Positions 1 through 10,835 of a stretch of 64,000 nucleotides of DNA are shown piece after piece. The stretch lies in assembly GCA_021234155.1 (NCBI GenBank), contig JAJEKV010000016.1, forward strand, positions 21,767,863 to 21,831,862, given 5' to 3'. The first letter of the stretch is position 1, and every line of letters begins with the position of its first letter. Made by a program: the position numbers and the translations under genes. This DNA comes from Isoetes taiwanensis (lineage: Eukaryota; Streptophyta; Lycopodiopsida; Isoetales; Isoetaceae). Below the pieces are notes generated by a model, which worked only from the letters and a program-made list of their open reading frames with translations, searched no databases and was not told the DNA's origin.

Positions 1-590
1 TGATGTCGGGAAGCGGGGAGCTACCCAGTGGTTCTGGTTCACCCACTCCCAAGGACTTTTCAGAGATTCAGGCATCAGGCAACTCCCCAAAATTATTGCT
101 GTTTATACTTCTTGTTAACCAGCTTTCTTCTTCTCTGTACATATTCAGGTGAATTGGCATGTTTGTACTTTTTCTATTATGTGCTGGCCTACTTTACGTT
201 ATTCCTTTCATTGAATGTATTAACACGAATATATGTTGGGAAGCCATAGAAAATGTGGCAATATTATAGTGAACGCAATCATGCCAGTCAATAATGAGAT
301 TTTAGGCACTTTTGATGTATAACCGTCTGCTTCCTTGGAATTTAGCCAATGGCTTGATTGATGGGCAATTTGGCATCACAGAAATAGAATGTCTCATGTG
401 TAAGACTTATTCATTATTAGTTCTATTATCACATACTACCTCATGTATTAATATTGGTATTGGTATAATATTATATGTCTAATTCTATGCAATGTTTTTG
501 TTTCCATAATTTGAGCACCTCTAGTTTGTTAGATTTGTGAGGCTATGATATACCATCCATCATTACAGTATTAGGTAATGTTTATATCTA
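1..590. other. AT-rich non-coding stretch
   Basis: No gene is recognisable here. A short open frame at 28-249 has no family resemblance that I can see and codes for a hydrophobic, low-complexity peptide. The stretch ends where a MITE copy begins near 591. Confidence 0.4.
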
Positions 591-905
591 CGTCCCTACA
601 CCATCCTTAAGGCCCCGAAGGGGCCAAAAATTTTTTTATTTAACACAAACCATTAACATTATTAACACAAACCATTGCATTTGACACATTTAAATAAAAA
701 TCCCTTTGGTTTGGGTGCATATTCACACGGGGGGTTACGTAGGGCAGCGAGAGCCCCAAAAAATTTACAATACATGTATAAAATTAACACCATTAAGTAC
801 ATTCTCTTAAACCTTATAGTATTTTGCAAACTTTAATATACGGTATATAAAAACTTGTACATGCATACCCCACAAATGAGGATCGCTATGCACACCTAAT
901 TTGCT
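591..905 (+). mobile_element. MITE family 1, copy A (left arm plus core)
   Basis: The copy starts with ctacaccatcc followed by a small palindrome (ggccccgaaggggcc). It then carries the family's AT-rich arm, a ggtttgggtgcatattcaca block with a run of g (about 700-740), and a core with accttatagtattttgcaa and a cacaaatgaggatcgctat end. The same order of blocks recurs at 31015 and, inverted, at 58430. No matching right arm follows, so this copy is truncated on its right. There is no coding capacity. Confidence 0.7.
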
Positions 906-2060
906 CAAGCACCGATACTTTCACCTAGTTCTCGAGCCCATGATACATGAGGTCACTAACATGCACATATCCATACAAATTATGTGTTATACTTGTACGT
1001 ATACGTGATACTTGTACAAGCTCAATAATGGCGCTACAATCTACACCAAGAATTCACATCAATAATTTTACTTCACTATAAAAACAGCTCCATTCGGTGG
1101 TAGAGGTCATTCATCTACCATGGCTTCCTTGCCTCCTCGTCCGGAGCACATCCGATCCTTAAAGTGCTACTTGAGCTAGCGATGCGGTGTGAATGCTACT
1201 GAAATGGTATTAATCTTGATCCATGGCTCCGGTTCAAAGCGGATGGTCTGAAAGTGGTTGCGGGGAAGCTCACTCGTGTTGTGGTCCACCTTTATTGGCT
1301 TCTGTCCGGAGATCTATGATTTGAATGCCATCACCTTAGCGGTGTTGATGATGAGTGAAACGATTGATGACTTTTGTATACATTAAGGATAAAATAATGA
1401 TATGAGCACCTATGAACTATGTAAGGATGTAATAGCACAATGAATATTATCTCGATGTATCATACACGAGTATAGTGTAGCGGTGTGCTCTTAGACCTCC
1501 ACTTGTTTACGCAAGCAAACCCTAATTTCAAGCACACCTAATTTACTTTGGAACAAATACTTTTACTTTACTAAAATCCAAGAAACAAAGCATGATTTCA
1601 CATGATACACATATCCATATAAAATATGCATTATACTTGTACATGTACATGACTCAATAATGGCGCTTCTGATCTACCCCAATAATTCACATCAATAATT
1701 TTACTTCACTATAAAAACGGCTCCATTCGGGGCTAGAGGTCATTCATCTGCATGGATTACTCGCCTTCTACATTCACCACATGGCGATCAAGTGCTAAAT
1801 GAGCTACAATGATCTTGTCGGTTTGCCATTTAAGGGGTATTCTTCTTGATCCCTATCTGCAATGAAAGCTAATGGTCTTTGAGATTTGTTGCCCGGGCTA
1901 ATTAGGTGTAATGATCCACCTTATTTGGCTTCTGGCGCAATAGCTATGAAATTTCGGGATCACCCGGCCGGATGTTGATGAGGGTGAATCACCTATGGTG
2001 CATTGTATATTGTAGTGATGTTCTGGTATATAAGATATAGTAATGCATAAGATATAGTAA
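893..2060 (+). repeat. Diverged direct duplication, offset about 635 bp
   Basis: Segment 893-1390 recurs as 1527-2050. Shared landmarks are acacctaattt, ctcaataatggcgct (1022 and 1657), cacatcaataattttacttc and ctataaaaac followed by ggtcattcatct. Later landmarks (gatccacctt, ttggcttctg, gttgatga) keep the same spacing. The shared ctataaaaac is TATA-like and followed by a conserved stretch, so these may be old terminal or promoter repeats of a transposon. They adjoin the 3' end of the minus-strand transposon relic at 2123-5152. No coding capacity is evident. Confidence 0.6.
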
Positions 2061-2122
2061 TGTATTAATTTGAAAAAAGTAGAGAGCAATATAAAATAAC
2101 TACTTTAATATACCTTGAAGAC

Positions 2123-5100
2123 TCAAGTTTCTTCTACGTCTTCTGAGGCCTTTTTAGCCAATAGTTCTTGCACCTGGATTCCTACGCTAGCAGGAATCAC
2201 AACTTGCAATGGCTTTGGTTCAACTAACCAAGCATAGTTTACCGTTTTGAGAGGCTGATAACGTGGTCTGTCATTAGGATTCGGCCTCCACTTTTTATGC
2301 CAGCACTCTCGATACTGTTGAGCGTATGCGGTGCCTTTCCTAGCCACAGGCTCCCACCAAGACACAAAAACCTCATTATAATGAGGTGCAATGGGGTCCT
2401 GTATAGGATCCTCCTCTGCATAGGCTACCCATGTAGGACATGCATCTACTGGTCTTACAAGCAGAAACATACCTTTCTGTACATCTTGGTATAGATCAAA
2501 TATTTCCACTGCGTTCTTGGGTTTATCCTTGGCAGGTTTAACGAAGGCAGTTGGAGCATCGTATCGATCGACCTGAATAGATTCAGGCTCATCAAGCACA
2601 ACTTGCCTTGTGCGTGGCCAGAAGTTCTGAATTTCTGCATTGCCCGGGGGTACTTCACCTAGAACACGCATCGCCGCTTTTTGATAGTCTATGACCTCGT
2701 TCATGTAGGTATTGGACCATGAGTTCACACCAGCCACGGAGATATTAGCCCAATGCACCATGTACTTTGCAATGGGCGACCTCAATGCTCCTATGTCTTT
2801 TGAGGCTTGCATATGGCCTGACGGTCTTAGGCGATCAATCGGTATCATTGGCAAACCATTGTCATCGCTTTCCACATCCGAATACCCTTCTCGGCAACCA
2901 TTCTCTATGACGGGTCTCATCTTGTAATACATTCGGCCACCCATCATTCATGCAAAACTTAAACGCGGCTCCAAGTGACCAACCAAAGCGATCCTTTTTA
3001 TCGGGGAATGTATCCGCGATTGAAACCCTTCCAATCGGGAACCTCGGTAACAAGATATGGTGTTGGTGCCTTTGTGCTACATTCTCGGAAGAGTTGCATG
3101 GATTACGGAAGAGTTAGAGCATCGGACTGCGCGCATTAACGTTGAATAGTTACCAAATAGTGCATCAATGTCATCATGAGTGTGGCCTACCATCATGAAG
3201 CCAAAGGCTGTATCGATCAAATACACCCAACCACACAAGATAGGATAGATAAGAGAAGAGATATCTGTTCTTATTACGCTTGGTAGAATTGTCTAGCTGC
3301 AATTATAGGCGCCCTAGGTAACATCTTAAAGTCGCGAAGGTTGCTTAGGAGGTGCTACGAAGTCTTGTCGGTGCAATTGCTTTTTTGGTCCTCAAACCCC
3401 TTGTCGAGGAGTGCATTGACCCACATGCCCTCGAGGTAGTCCTTGTTCTCTCAAATAGCCCCAATTATCTTGAGTATCCTCTAGTGCTTTGATAGCATGA
3501 TTCAAGGAACCAACATGAAAGTTTAAATCATCCTTCCAAAGGTCGGTGAAATGTCCCAATGCACCTATGCCATGGCCATGCATCGCTGCACGATCACACT
3601 AACTTTCAAGCGTTCACCTCTCCATACAGGCTTTGCTAATTTCTCGGTCTTGGAATCATAGTCTTGTTTTGGTCCATTTTATCATGTATATGATAGTGAG
3701 CTTTGATCCGGGATGTCGATGGGATGAGCTCTCCATGACCGATTACAAGCTCCTACAAGAGATCCCAAGGCGGTCATGTGTGCCTTCCTTTCAATCGCAA
3801 TTCTCTTCTCTCCCTGGATCTCTCGTCTTAGTCATTTTCTCTTTTATTACAATATATGTATTGCACTTAGAGAAAGCTATCCTTTTAGCTATTGCAACCT
3901 CGTTGTGATTTAGCTTCCACCCACGTGAAAATGAAGAATGAGAGACGTGCTTGCCTATCATCTCCATCACATTGGCGTTCACCTCATGAAGAATGTCCTT
4001 TTTGGTTAGGACAGAGGGGAGCCTCTTCACATTCTCTCTCACACCTTCAGTACTGATTTTTGATCTGTGGGGCATTGTCTCAGCGTTCTCATCTATGTAC
4101 ATAGACAGCATGGCTTTCCCTGCTAGAGTGTGAGACCTCGGTTTTTTCGTCCCCGTGTTACCATGTTCAGCAACTCTGTGACCAGCAAGGAAAAGTCTTC
4201 GCCACTTATAGAAAGTGGACATTGGAATACCATAGGCTATATGCCATGCGTTCAAACAAACCTGCTTGTTATTTAGCATGAGCATCTTCACCTGTCCATT
4301 CTCTGAACAAACATCTAACATATTATAAACAAATGTGGTCATGTCTGAAGCAGTCAAGTTCCAAAAGAAGGTACGCATGCACCTAATCTTCGCTGTTGAG
4401 AAGTTTGCGCAGCATCTTCTCATGCAACAAATCGAAGATGTAAAGTTTAAAATGGAAGCTGCCGTGATCTTTCTCAGCGCTTTGGTCACAGGAGCTTTAC
4501 GTGGAGTCCGGTTCACCATTCTGTACATCCTCTTGGGTGCCTTTTCCACATCAATTTGCATGGCATATGGTTCTGCTTCAATGACTGTCTCTCTAACCGT
4601 CTTTATGAGTGTGGACACAGCAACATTGTCTACTAACACCAAAGCATTCGACCACTTCACCAAGTCGTGCAACTGTGGCATCTCCGCACAAGCTTGACAT
4701 CTCATTGACGGTTTTTCTGGCATGGAGCATAGCTTCATCAAGGTCGCAGCCAGGAAGTCATCACCTAATCTAGTATCAGCAACTGCTTGATTAGGATCGG
4801 TAAAGATGATCACACCGAAGCCATAAGGCATATCACAGCATTCATGCAAAAGTGTGCAATTCTTCTCGACAAGTTCTTCCCTAGAGATACCTCCATGACG
4901 ATGTACTGAACCAAATAGAGTCGTGGGATCCTCCAATAACAACCAATTCAGCTTCTTTATCTGTGCAGGCGGAGTGGAGACGACAGTGCTATCTTCAAGT
5001 TGAGTCACATCTCTCTTGGGCCACAAAATAAAACTCCCTCTGGACTCTGCAAGTATTGTAATCTCGGGTGTGACGTTCCAGCACAGTATACCACAAGGCC

Positions 5101-5152
5101 CCCAAAATTTAACAACTATCAATTTTTTAGAACAGTTTTTGCATGAAACCAT
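2123..5152 (-). pseudogene. Transposon-encoded protein relic (DUF7869-like family), frameshifted
   Basis: Two long minus-strand frames (5152-3791 and 2947-2123) and the broken sequence between them look like one ancestral protein. Block 1 contains VCLNAWHIAYGIPMSTFYKW, then HGNTG and KHVSHSSFSRGWK, then FSKCNTYIVIKEKMTKTRDP. After a stop at 3791 the match resumes in another frame with IHDKMDQNKTMIPR (about 3645-3690), then GHGIGALGHFTDLWKDD (3530-3580), then CGWVYLIDTAFGFMMVGHTHDDIDALFG (about 3150-3235; two adjacent pieces). It then shifts again to IADTFPDKKDR and NDGWP before a long C-terminal frame. From memory, this order of motifs is shared by a repeated RNase H-like family in early land plants and animals (DUF7869 type). 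At least three frameshifts make it non-functional. Terminal inverted repeats were not identified. Confidence 0.7.
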
Positions 5153-5159
5153 TAAAATA

Positions 5160-7500
5160 AAGTAATGTTACTTTGTGGGTTAATATGTTGATTAACTAGG
5201 AATGGTTACATAGTGTGGTTCTTACTTATGATTTATTGTTCGAGTTTGTTACCACAGTTCACCATCATAGTTATTTATGGTAGTTAGATTGTATGGTTTA
5301 ATACTTTGTTTTTAATAGTGCTTTATAACGTGTTTTTAAGTATGTGATCCAATTAATAATGTAGGACATAAAACCAGTAATGATTCTTGTGTTAAATGCT
5401 TGTGCAATTTATAGTGGTTGTTTAATAAGTTGTTTATATTCTTTTATAAGAACAAATGTTGTCCATTACAATAAAATGTTTCAGTGTTTGTTCAAAAACT
5501 ATAGGTTAAACGTCATTGGTCTTTTCATTAAGATAATGAAGGTTTGATTCTTTAACTTACATGATCTTAATCATAAATCATTGATGTTTCAAGTATACAA
5601 TTGGTATTGGTTTATTAGACAAAGACATGGGAACCATTGCCAATAAGCTGGCATAAACGGCTAGAAATTTATGCAAAAATTGGTTATGGTTTTCCATCAA
5701 AACTCTTAATGCTTTTGGTCTATAATTGTTATTGGTTAAAACATCAAACTTTTATATTAAAACATCTATATTAAAACATCAAACTTTTTGTTACAACCAC
5801 ATATATGTGCTCATAGAAGTTCAATTTATTACTTCACAAAATTAGCATACATCAAGGGCCCAGGGATTTGAACCCTAGTATTTCCATCCATGTAGAACCG
5901 ATGCAATACAAATTGATTGAAACAACATAGATAATATCTTAGACACGGAAGGATTAATCGTCAACTACACAAACATCAACAAAGAGTGTCTTATCCTAAC
6001 ATATACAAGAAATTTATCGCGGCGGCCAAGGCCGCCGCGAACATTTCTTTCGTTCCAAACCTGTGTGGGTAGATCCATTATTAATGTCCAAAATTTTATG
6101 ATTCTTCGAAGTAGTGAATTTGTGTCAGTTTGAGATTATACAAAATACATTCCTAAACATGACTAAGGTCTTTGTTTTAGATATATGTCTAGCAACTTTG
6201 TTCATGCACGTTGCAACTTAGAAATAGGAACAATTAAACTACACTAAAAATTTCTTGCCATTATGAGAAGTTCCTATTTTTCACGATTTGTGCTATGGAA
6301 ATGGATCTTTGATAAGGCAAGAAGCCCTCAAGCATGTCATATGAAAATTAACATATTGGAAGCAACATAAACCTAGAAGATAGGTAGATACCAGCAATAT
6401 AAGCAACAATAGGTGGTTGGAACTTGAGCTGCACACAAGTTAGAATAGAAACATTTGACATGGGATATATTGTAGGCAAGCAAAACCAAAAAGGAAAAAA
6501 TGGGGGCATGACAAACGATGGAAGAAAAAATACTAAGTGGAGACAACATAGCAATGCTCCCAATGTGAACATGGATAAACTCCCGTTTTTTATGTAGGTC
6601 TTTCAGTTCAATTTATTTAGTTTGGGCAATTTATAACAATGCTGCCGTATTGTATCTACAAAAATACCCCTATATATTTCCTATATTCCTATATTGTAGA
6701 AATGCCACTCTCCTAAACACAATGGCTATGCCCATTCTTGAAAGTTGGGTGGAGTTCTTGCGAAAACCCTTCATTTCCTTTCATTAATCTAGTCCCAGCA
6801 ATATCACTACCTTCCTAATGATTGTCTTAAATTTTTATTTCATTAATCTAGCAAAATGGCTTCTCACAAATGTTCTAAAGAGTTTCCACACCAGAGAGGG
6901 ATTTCTTTTTTAGCTAAGCACAATAACAATAAGCATGTCAGATTTTGGTTAAGCACAACTACAATAAGCATGTGCCTAGATCTTAATTTATGCTTATATT
7001 TATCCATCATTTTGGCATCGAAATATATGACTTGACATAAGAATCAGTAAAGGTCAATTGTCACTTGCATGGAAGTGAGATGAATCAACAATTCCTTGTT
7101 TGTAAGCCAACTACTCCATATGTCTTAGCGCCATTGGGACTTGGAGGTTATCACAAAAATTTATAGAATATTCCATATTCTACACAGAAGCACCTTGCAT
7201 CAATCAGCTGCTGCACTTCTTTGGCGCTACGTTGTTGAGCTTGAAAGAGCTTGTAATTCTCCGTGAGTTGCATGGATTTGATTAGGAACTTCAAGGAGGC
7301 CTGCCAATCTGCATGTTCTGTCCTCTATACACATAAATTGCTTGACTTATGGTTTATAGGAGATCAACCCTCCACCCGAGAGGACGATTGTCCAAAATTT
7401 TTATTAAGAAATTTTCATGACTGAGCAGCCTTCCAAATCGAAATGTAGAACTCTTAGTCAGGGAATGATCTTTTCATCTTTTGCTTATGGTTATGCCATC
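5160..7500. other. Long AT-rich non-coding stretch
   Basis: No gene is recognised across this stretch. Within it, 5855-5880 read on the minus strand contains ggttcaaatcc, a possible tRNA/SINE B-box without a convincing A-box. A GC-rich perfect hairpin sits at 6018-6039 (listed separately). The short frames around 6350-6570 have no supported product. Confidence 0.4.
6001..6055. repeat. Repeat with 10-bp GC hairpin; second copy inverted at 27198-27240
   Basis: The core cgcggcggcc-aa-ggccgccgcg (6018-6039) is a perfect 10-bp stem with a two-base loop in otherwise AT-rich DNA. Its flanks (tatacaagaaatttat on the left, aacatttct on the right) recur on the opposite strand at about 27198-27240, where the core is shorter (cgcggtcactgcg). 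The conserved flanks show that this is a dispersed family and not a chance palindrome. Confidence 0.65.
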
Positions 7501-8475
7501 GTAAGTCCCAAAAACACAACTTGACCATTCAGGCACATAAATTGTAAGGACTTACCCTTCCGCCTGTGTAATGAACTCTATCTTCATTCCTAACACAAAG
7601 CAAAAAGGTATCATGTGTACCTCCACAACGAAAGTTAGCAGAAAATGAAAAATAAGAGCCTCAAGATGAGAGAACCTAATTCTTCTACAATATTTTTTAT
7701 TTGGTGCAACTAAGCTTTCTACAAAAAGTAACGATTGCACAAGTTCCAACCTTCTCTTTTCTTGGGCCTCTTTACACGTTTGGTGAGGACTAAATTCATT
7801 TATAAAGATACCTTTTACTAGCACATTTGGAGATGTAAATACAATTCAAATGACACTAGAGAAAACAAAACAATGCCATGATCCAGACTATTAACAACAG
7901 GCTTCCCAGACTTTTTCTCGCGATAGTGGAATATCCAGTCCTGCGGATATTTATTTGAATCTGCTTCCACTTCAAGCGATGTTTCAATTACCTGCCAGGT
8001 AAGAACCATAAGCAGGCAGAGTTGCAACTCACCATTTACGCTACCCGCTTTTTTACCCCAACGGTAATGGAAAATCCAATCTTTAGGCATACGCTCACTA
8101 TCACCATCAACTTCAACTGAGTGTATCACAACCTACAATCTTCACACTTTCTTGCCTTTGTAAGCTACTCTGATTAGGGAATTGGGGCTATATTCAACAA
8201 ACTTAAACATCTTACCTTTTTTATAGTGCCATGCAAGCCTTTCAATTGTTTCCGATGATAGAGAGGAAGCTGGGCACTCGGGATGTATATGTGCACCTTT
8301 CGGGAATAAACAAATAGCACCGAGTTCAACATGTAGTCAAGTGAATCCACATGGAATCGAGCACAACCTAAGCCCGGTTTTAAAAATAGCCCGTCTGAGA
8401 AGATTGCTTTGAGAAAGAAAGAAATGAATGTACTTACTTGATAAAGGACTTCATCGGCCAAGCCAATTTCCAATC
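7500..8475 (-). pseudogene. FPG1: Formamidopyrimidine-DNA glycosylase (FPG/MutM), 3' exons, decayed
   Basis: FPG removes oxidised purines from DNA. In the minus direction, exon a (8475-8438) encodes the H2TH signature I-G-N-W-L then A-D-E-V-L-Y-Q, but one extra base splits it into two frames. Exon b (8296-8216, 27 codons) contains the PSAQLPLY and LKGLHGTIKK segment. Exon c (8132-8033) reads VEVDGDSERMPKDWIFHYRW then GKKAG. Exon d (7991-7889) reads LEVEADSNKYPQDWIFHYRE then KKSGK. Exon e (7589-7556) reads MKIEFITQAEG. Splice sites are good: gtaag or gtgag donors, and acceptors ending in ag. Past exon e, an in-frame taa precedes TIYVPEW, which resembles the family's TTAYVPEL. N-terminal exons with the catalytic Pro/Glu (PELPEVE) were not found. 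I therefore call it a pseudogene, although distant 5' exons are possible. Confidence 0.78.
7889..8132 (-). other. Tandem pair of alternative FPG exons
   Basis: Exons 8132-8033 (100 nt) and 7991-7889 (103 nt) are paralogous versions of the same protein segment (V-E-V-x-x-D-S-x-x-x-P-x-D-W-I-F-H-Y-R). Both start at codon phase 0 and end at phase 1, and only 41 bases separate them. Including either one keeps the downstream exon (7589-7556) in frame. Including both would break the frame, because 203 nt is not a multiple of three. Arabidopsis FPG is known to make isoforms by alternative use of exons in this region. Confidence 0.75.
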
Positions 8476-8479
8476 CTAG

Positions 8480-9630
8480 ATAAGAAGCTCTGCGAGGAAC
8501 GTAAAAAAATCATCGGTTTAAAAATCAACGATATATCCGGAAAATACTTATTTATTTCCATATTCCCGGTCGTGAAATTGATCGATTCATATATCCTAAC
8601 CTCACTTTGAGTCACAAGATAGCATTGTGGAAAAACGTATTCATCAACGAAGTGGAAAAAGGGAAACGCTTATCACTCTAGAAAGTTCATTCTTCAATAA
8701 AACTAATATACATTTAGAAACAGGGGTGTTATTTTTCCATGGCAACAACTACAACGCTTGGAAGTGGGTTGAGATGAAGATCCGTCGGCCAAGGCAAGGA
8801 GGAGGAAAGGAGCATGGTATTGGTCACATTTAGAGCCTATTTTGGTCCAAAGTGACACCGAGCTGCTAAAGGCGATAAAAGCTAAGATGTGGCCTCTGCA
8901 CTTCCATGTTCTCGCATCAAACCCTTCTAGAACGCCGGCATCCGAAACGAGGAACATGCCCTAATTTTTACGGGGGCTATTTCAAGGCCTGCCGCTGCCT
9001 CTTCTTCGCCTCTGTGGAGGAACATCTATGGTGGCAATCACTAGTATATGTGACCTGAGACCACGAAAGATGTGTAGGGATCATTGCAGATGGACAAACA
9101 TACCGCCAATCTAACACTAGGTCGCCGCTCTCTCTTTGTGTTGATATCGGGCTGCTGGGGCTTCAAAGGGCCATTTTCAACACCCAAAGAAATTGCGGCG
9201 TCAATTTTGGGCATCTCTGGCGTAAATCGCCCATGCTTCCAAGAATTTGGACAACCCTAAGCGAGAAAGAAGTGGGTGCTAAACTACGGTGGTTCAAAAG
9301 ATTTCGGAAGTTTGATTGGGAAGGCGAAATGCAAGAACTTAGACTTACACTAGACGCACCGGTTGCTCTCGAGAGAAAAATGCCGAATAGATTCTAGGCC
9401 AAAGTTGTGCACAAGCTTCACGCCGGACCTGTGCAAAGAAGCTCTTCACAGTTTTGCTCTTGTTGCCGCCATAGCTTCTCGCCATCGCTGTAGCGCCTCT
9501 CGGATCCGGCTTCTCTGCCAGGCGTCGAGATCTTTGAGGAAGAAAAAATACGTGGCAACTAAACATCAAATTAGATTGCGGCGCAGAAAAAATAACCACG
9601 ACAAAAACAGAAAATAGAAATTTGAAACTC
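8480..9630. other. No supported gene
   Basis: This would be the intron or 5' region of the FPG relic. I searched the minus strand by eye for PELPEVE-like and LLLDQ-like segments and did not find them. The open frames at 8703-8957 and 9345-9632 show no recognisable domain. Confidence 0.4.
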
Positions 9631-9635
9631 ACTTA

Positions 9636-10022
9636 GGGTGAGATTCGACTAGGACTTTAAAATGTTTAATTTTAATTAATTGCCCAATATAATTTTGCCA
9701 TGTCAAAAAGTCGTTGTTGTGATTTATTCCACTTGAGTGGAAGTTAATTAAAAATACTTATGTGGCGTTGCCATGAGTTTTTTTTAAAGGACAGCCAATA
9801 TTGGCTGGCCCTAAAAATAATATATGTGTTCCTTGCTCAAATATTGCCACGTGGATCTCTATTTTGTTTTTTTGTTCTATTTTTCTTTCTTGATCCTTTA
9901 ATGTGTCCTACGTGGATTTTTTATGTTTCATATGTGGAATCACCCCGTAGAAATTGCTACTTAAATTAAGGAACTTTAATGCCACGTCATTAAAGAACGT
10001 CCACCGTAATGGAATCTCACCC
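9636..10022. mobile_element. Tourist-like (PIF/Harbinger) MITE with TTA target duplication
   Basis: The element begins gggtgagattc (9636) and ends gaatctcaccc (10022), an 11-bp terminal inverted repeat. It is bounded by TTA at 9633-9635 and again at 10023-10025. G-rich termini with a TWA target duplication are the hallmark of PIF/Harbinger-derived MITEs. It is 387 bp long, AT-rich and non-coding. A related left end (gtgagattcgaccaggac) occurs at about 34830. Confidence 0.8.
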
Positions 10023-10024
10023 TT

Positions 10025-10830
10025 ATATATGTGTAGATAGATAAAATTTTAACATTTCCAGAATTTTACTTTCAAAAATTTCGAAATAGGGTTTTTTAAA
10101 ATGTAGCTACAAGCTTGTGCTAGGCCCTCTGAAAATTCCAATTTCTTGCTATTTTTTGGCACACTTACTGCATAATACTATAAATTGAACTGTAATATCA
10201 CTTACTACTTAAAATGTCTCTTTTGTTTCTCTAGAAGGCATTTGTTTTCACAGCATCTCTCAACTGGATACAACGAAAGATTTAATAGTTGATCATACAT
10301 TAAGAAATTGAATGCTAGACCAATTACTTATTTGAAATATACTTCTTGTATGCAGTAAAATACCTTAAAATGCCCTCATTCTCATAGCCAAATCCTGAGC
10401 TCCTGGCATTCTGCAATGTCATTAACAAAAATTAGAAAGAAACGGTGATGTTGTTTCATCATTCTTTGCCCATATTAAAGTACAAGGATGTTTGATACCT
10501 TCATGGGAGGGTATTTCAAAATGGAGCACGGTCGTGAGCTAGTCCAGAAGCATTGATTCTAAACGATCAAATATGAGCTCTACAAAATGAAAAAATGATG
10601 CAGCAGACATGAAAATGACAAAGCACCCCATGTGCAAAAATAGACATGCAGATTGACATGGTATACATGAGGAATTCAGAGGAACAAAAAATTATGAAAA
10701 TCACAAGGGGAAAAGCCCCATGCTTGGCATAACATCATAGTTATATCTCATGTGCCACCCCTAAAACAATGCAAAAGGAAATCAGAAGCATATTAAAAGA
10801 GGAAAATCTTCGGTACATCTGAAGGAGATC
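10025..10830. other. Non-coding, probably 3' flank of the Cys-rich gene
   Basis: No gene is recognised. This is AT-rich sequence between the Tourist-like MITE and the stop codon of the minus-strand metallothionein-like gene. It probably contains that gene's 3' untranslated region, but no poly(A) site can be assigned with confidence. Confidence 0.35.
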
Positions 10831-10835
10831 TACCT

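Noticed and set aside
4335-4697. Plus-strand open frame of 120 residues
   Set aside because: It is antisense to the transposon relic at 2123-5152, whose motifs read on the minus strand.
5856-5880. Possible tRNA gene on the minus strand (ggttcaaatcc B-box)
   Set aside because: No A-box at suitable spacing and no cloverleaf.
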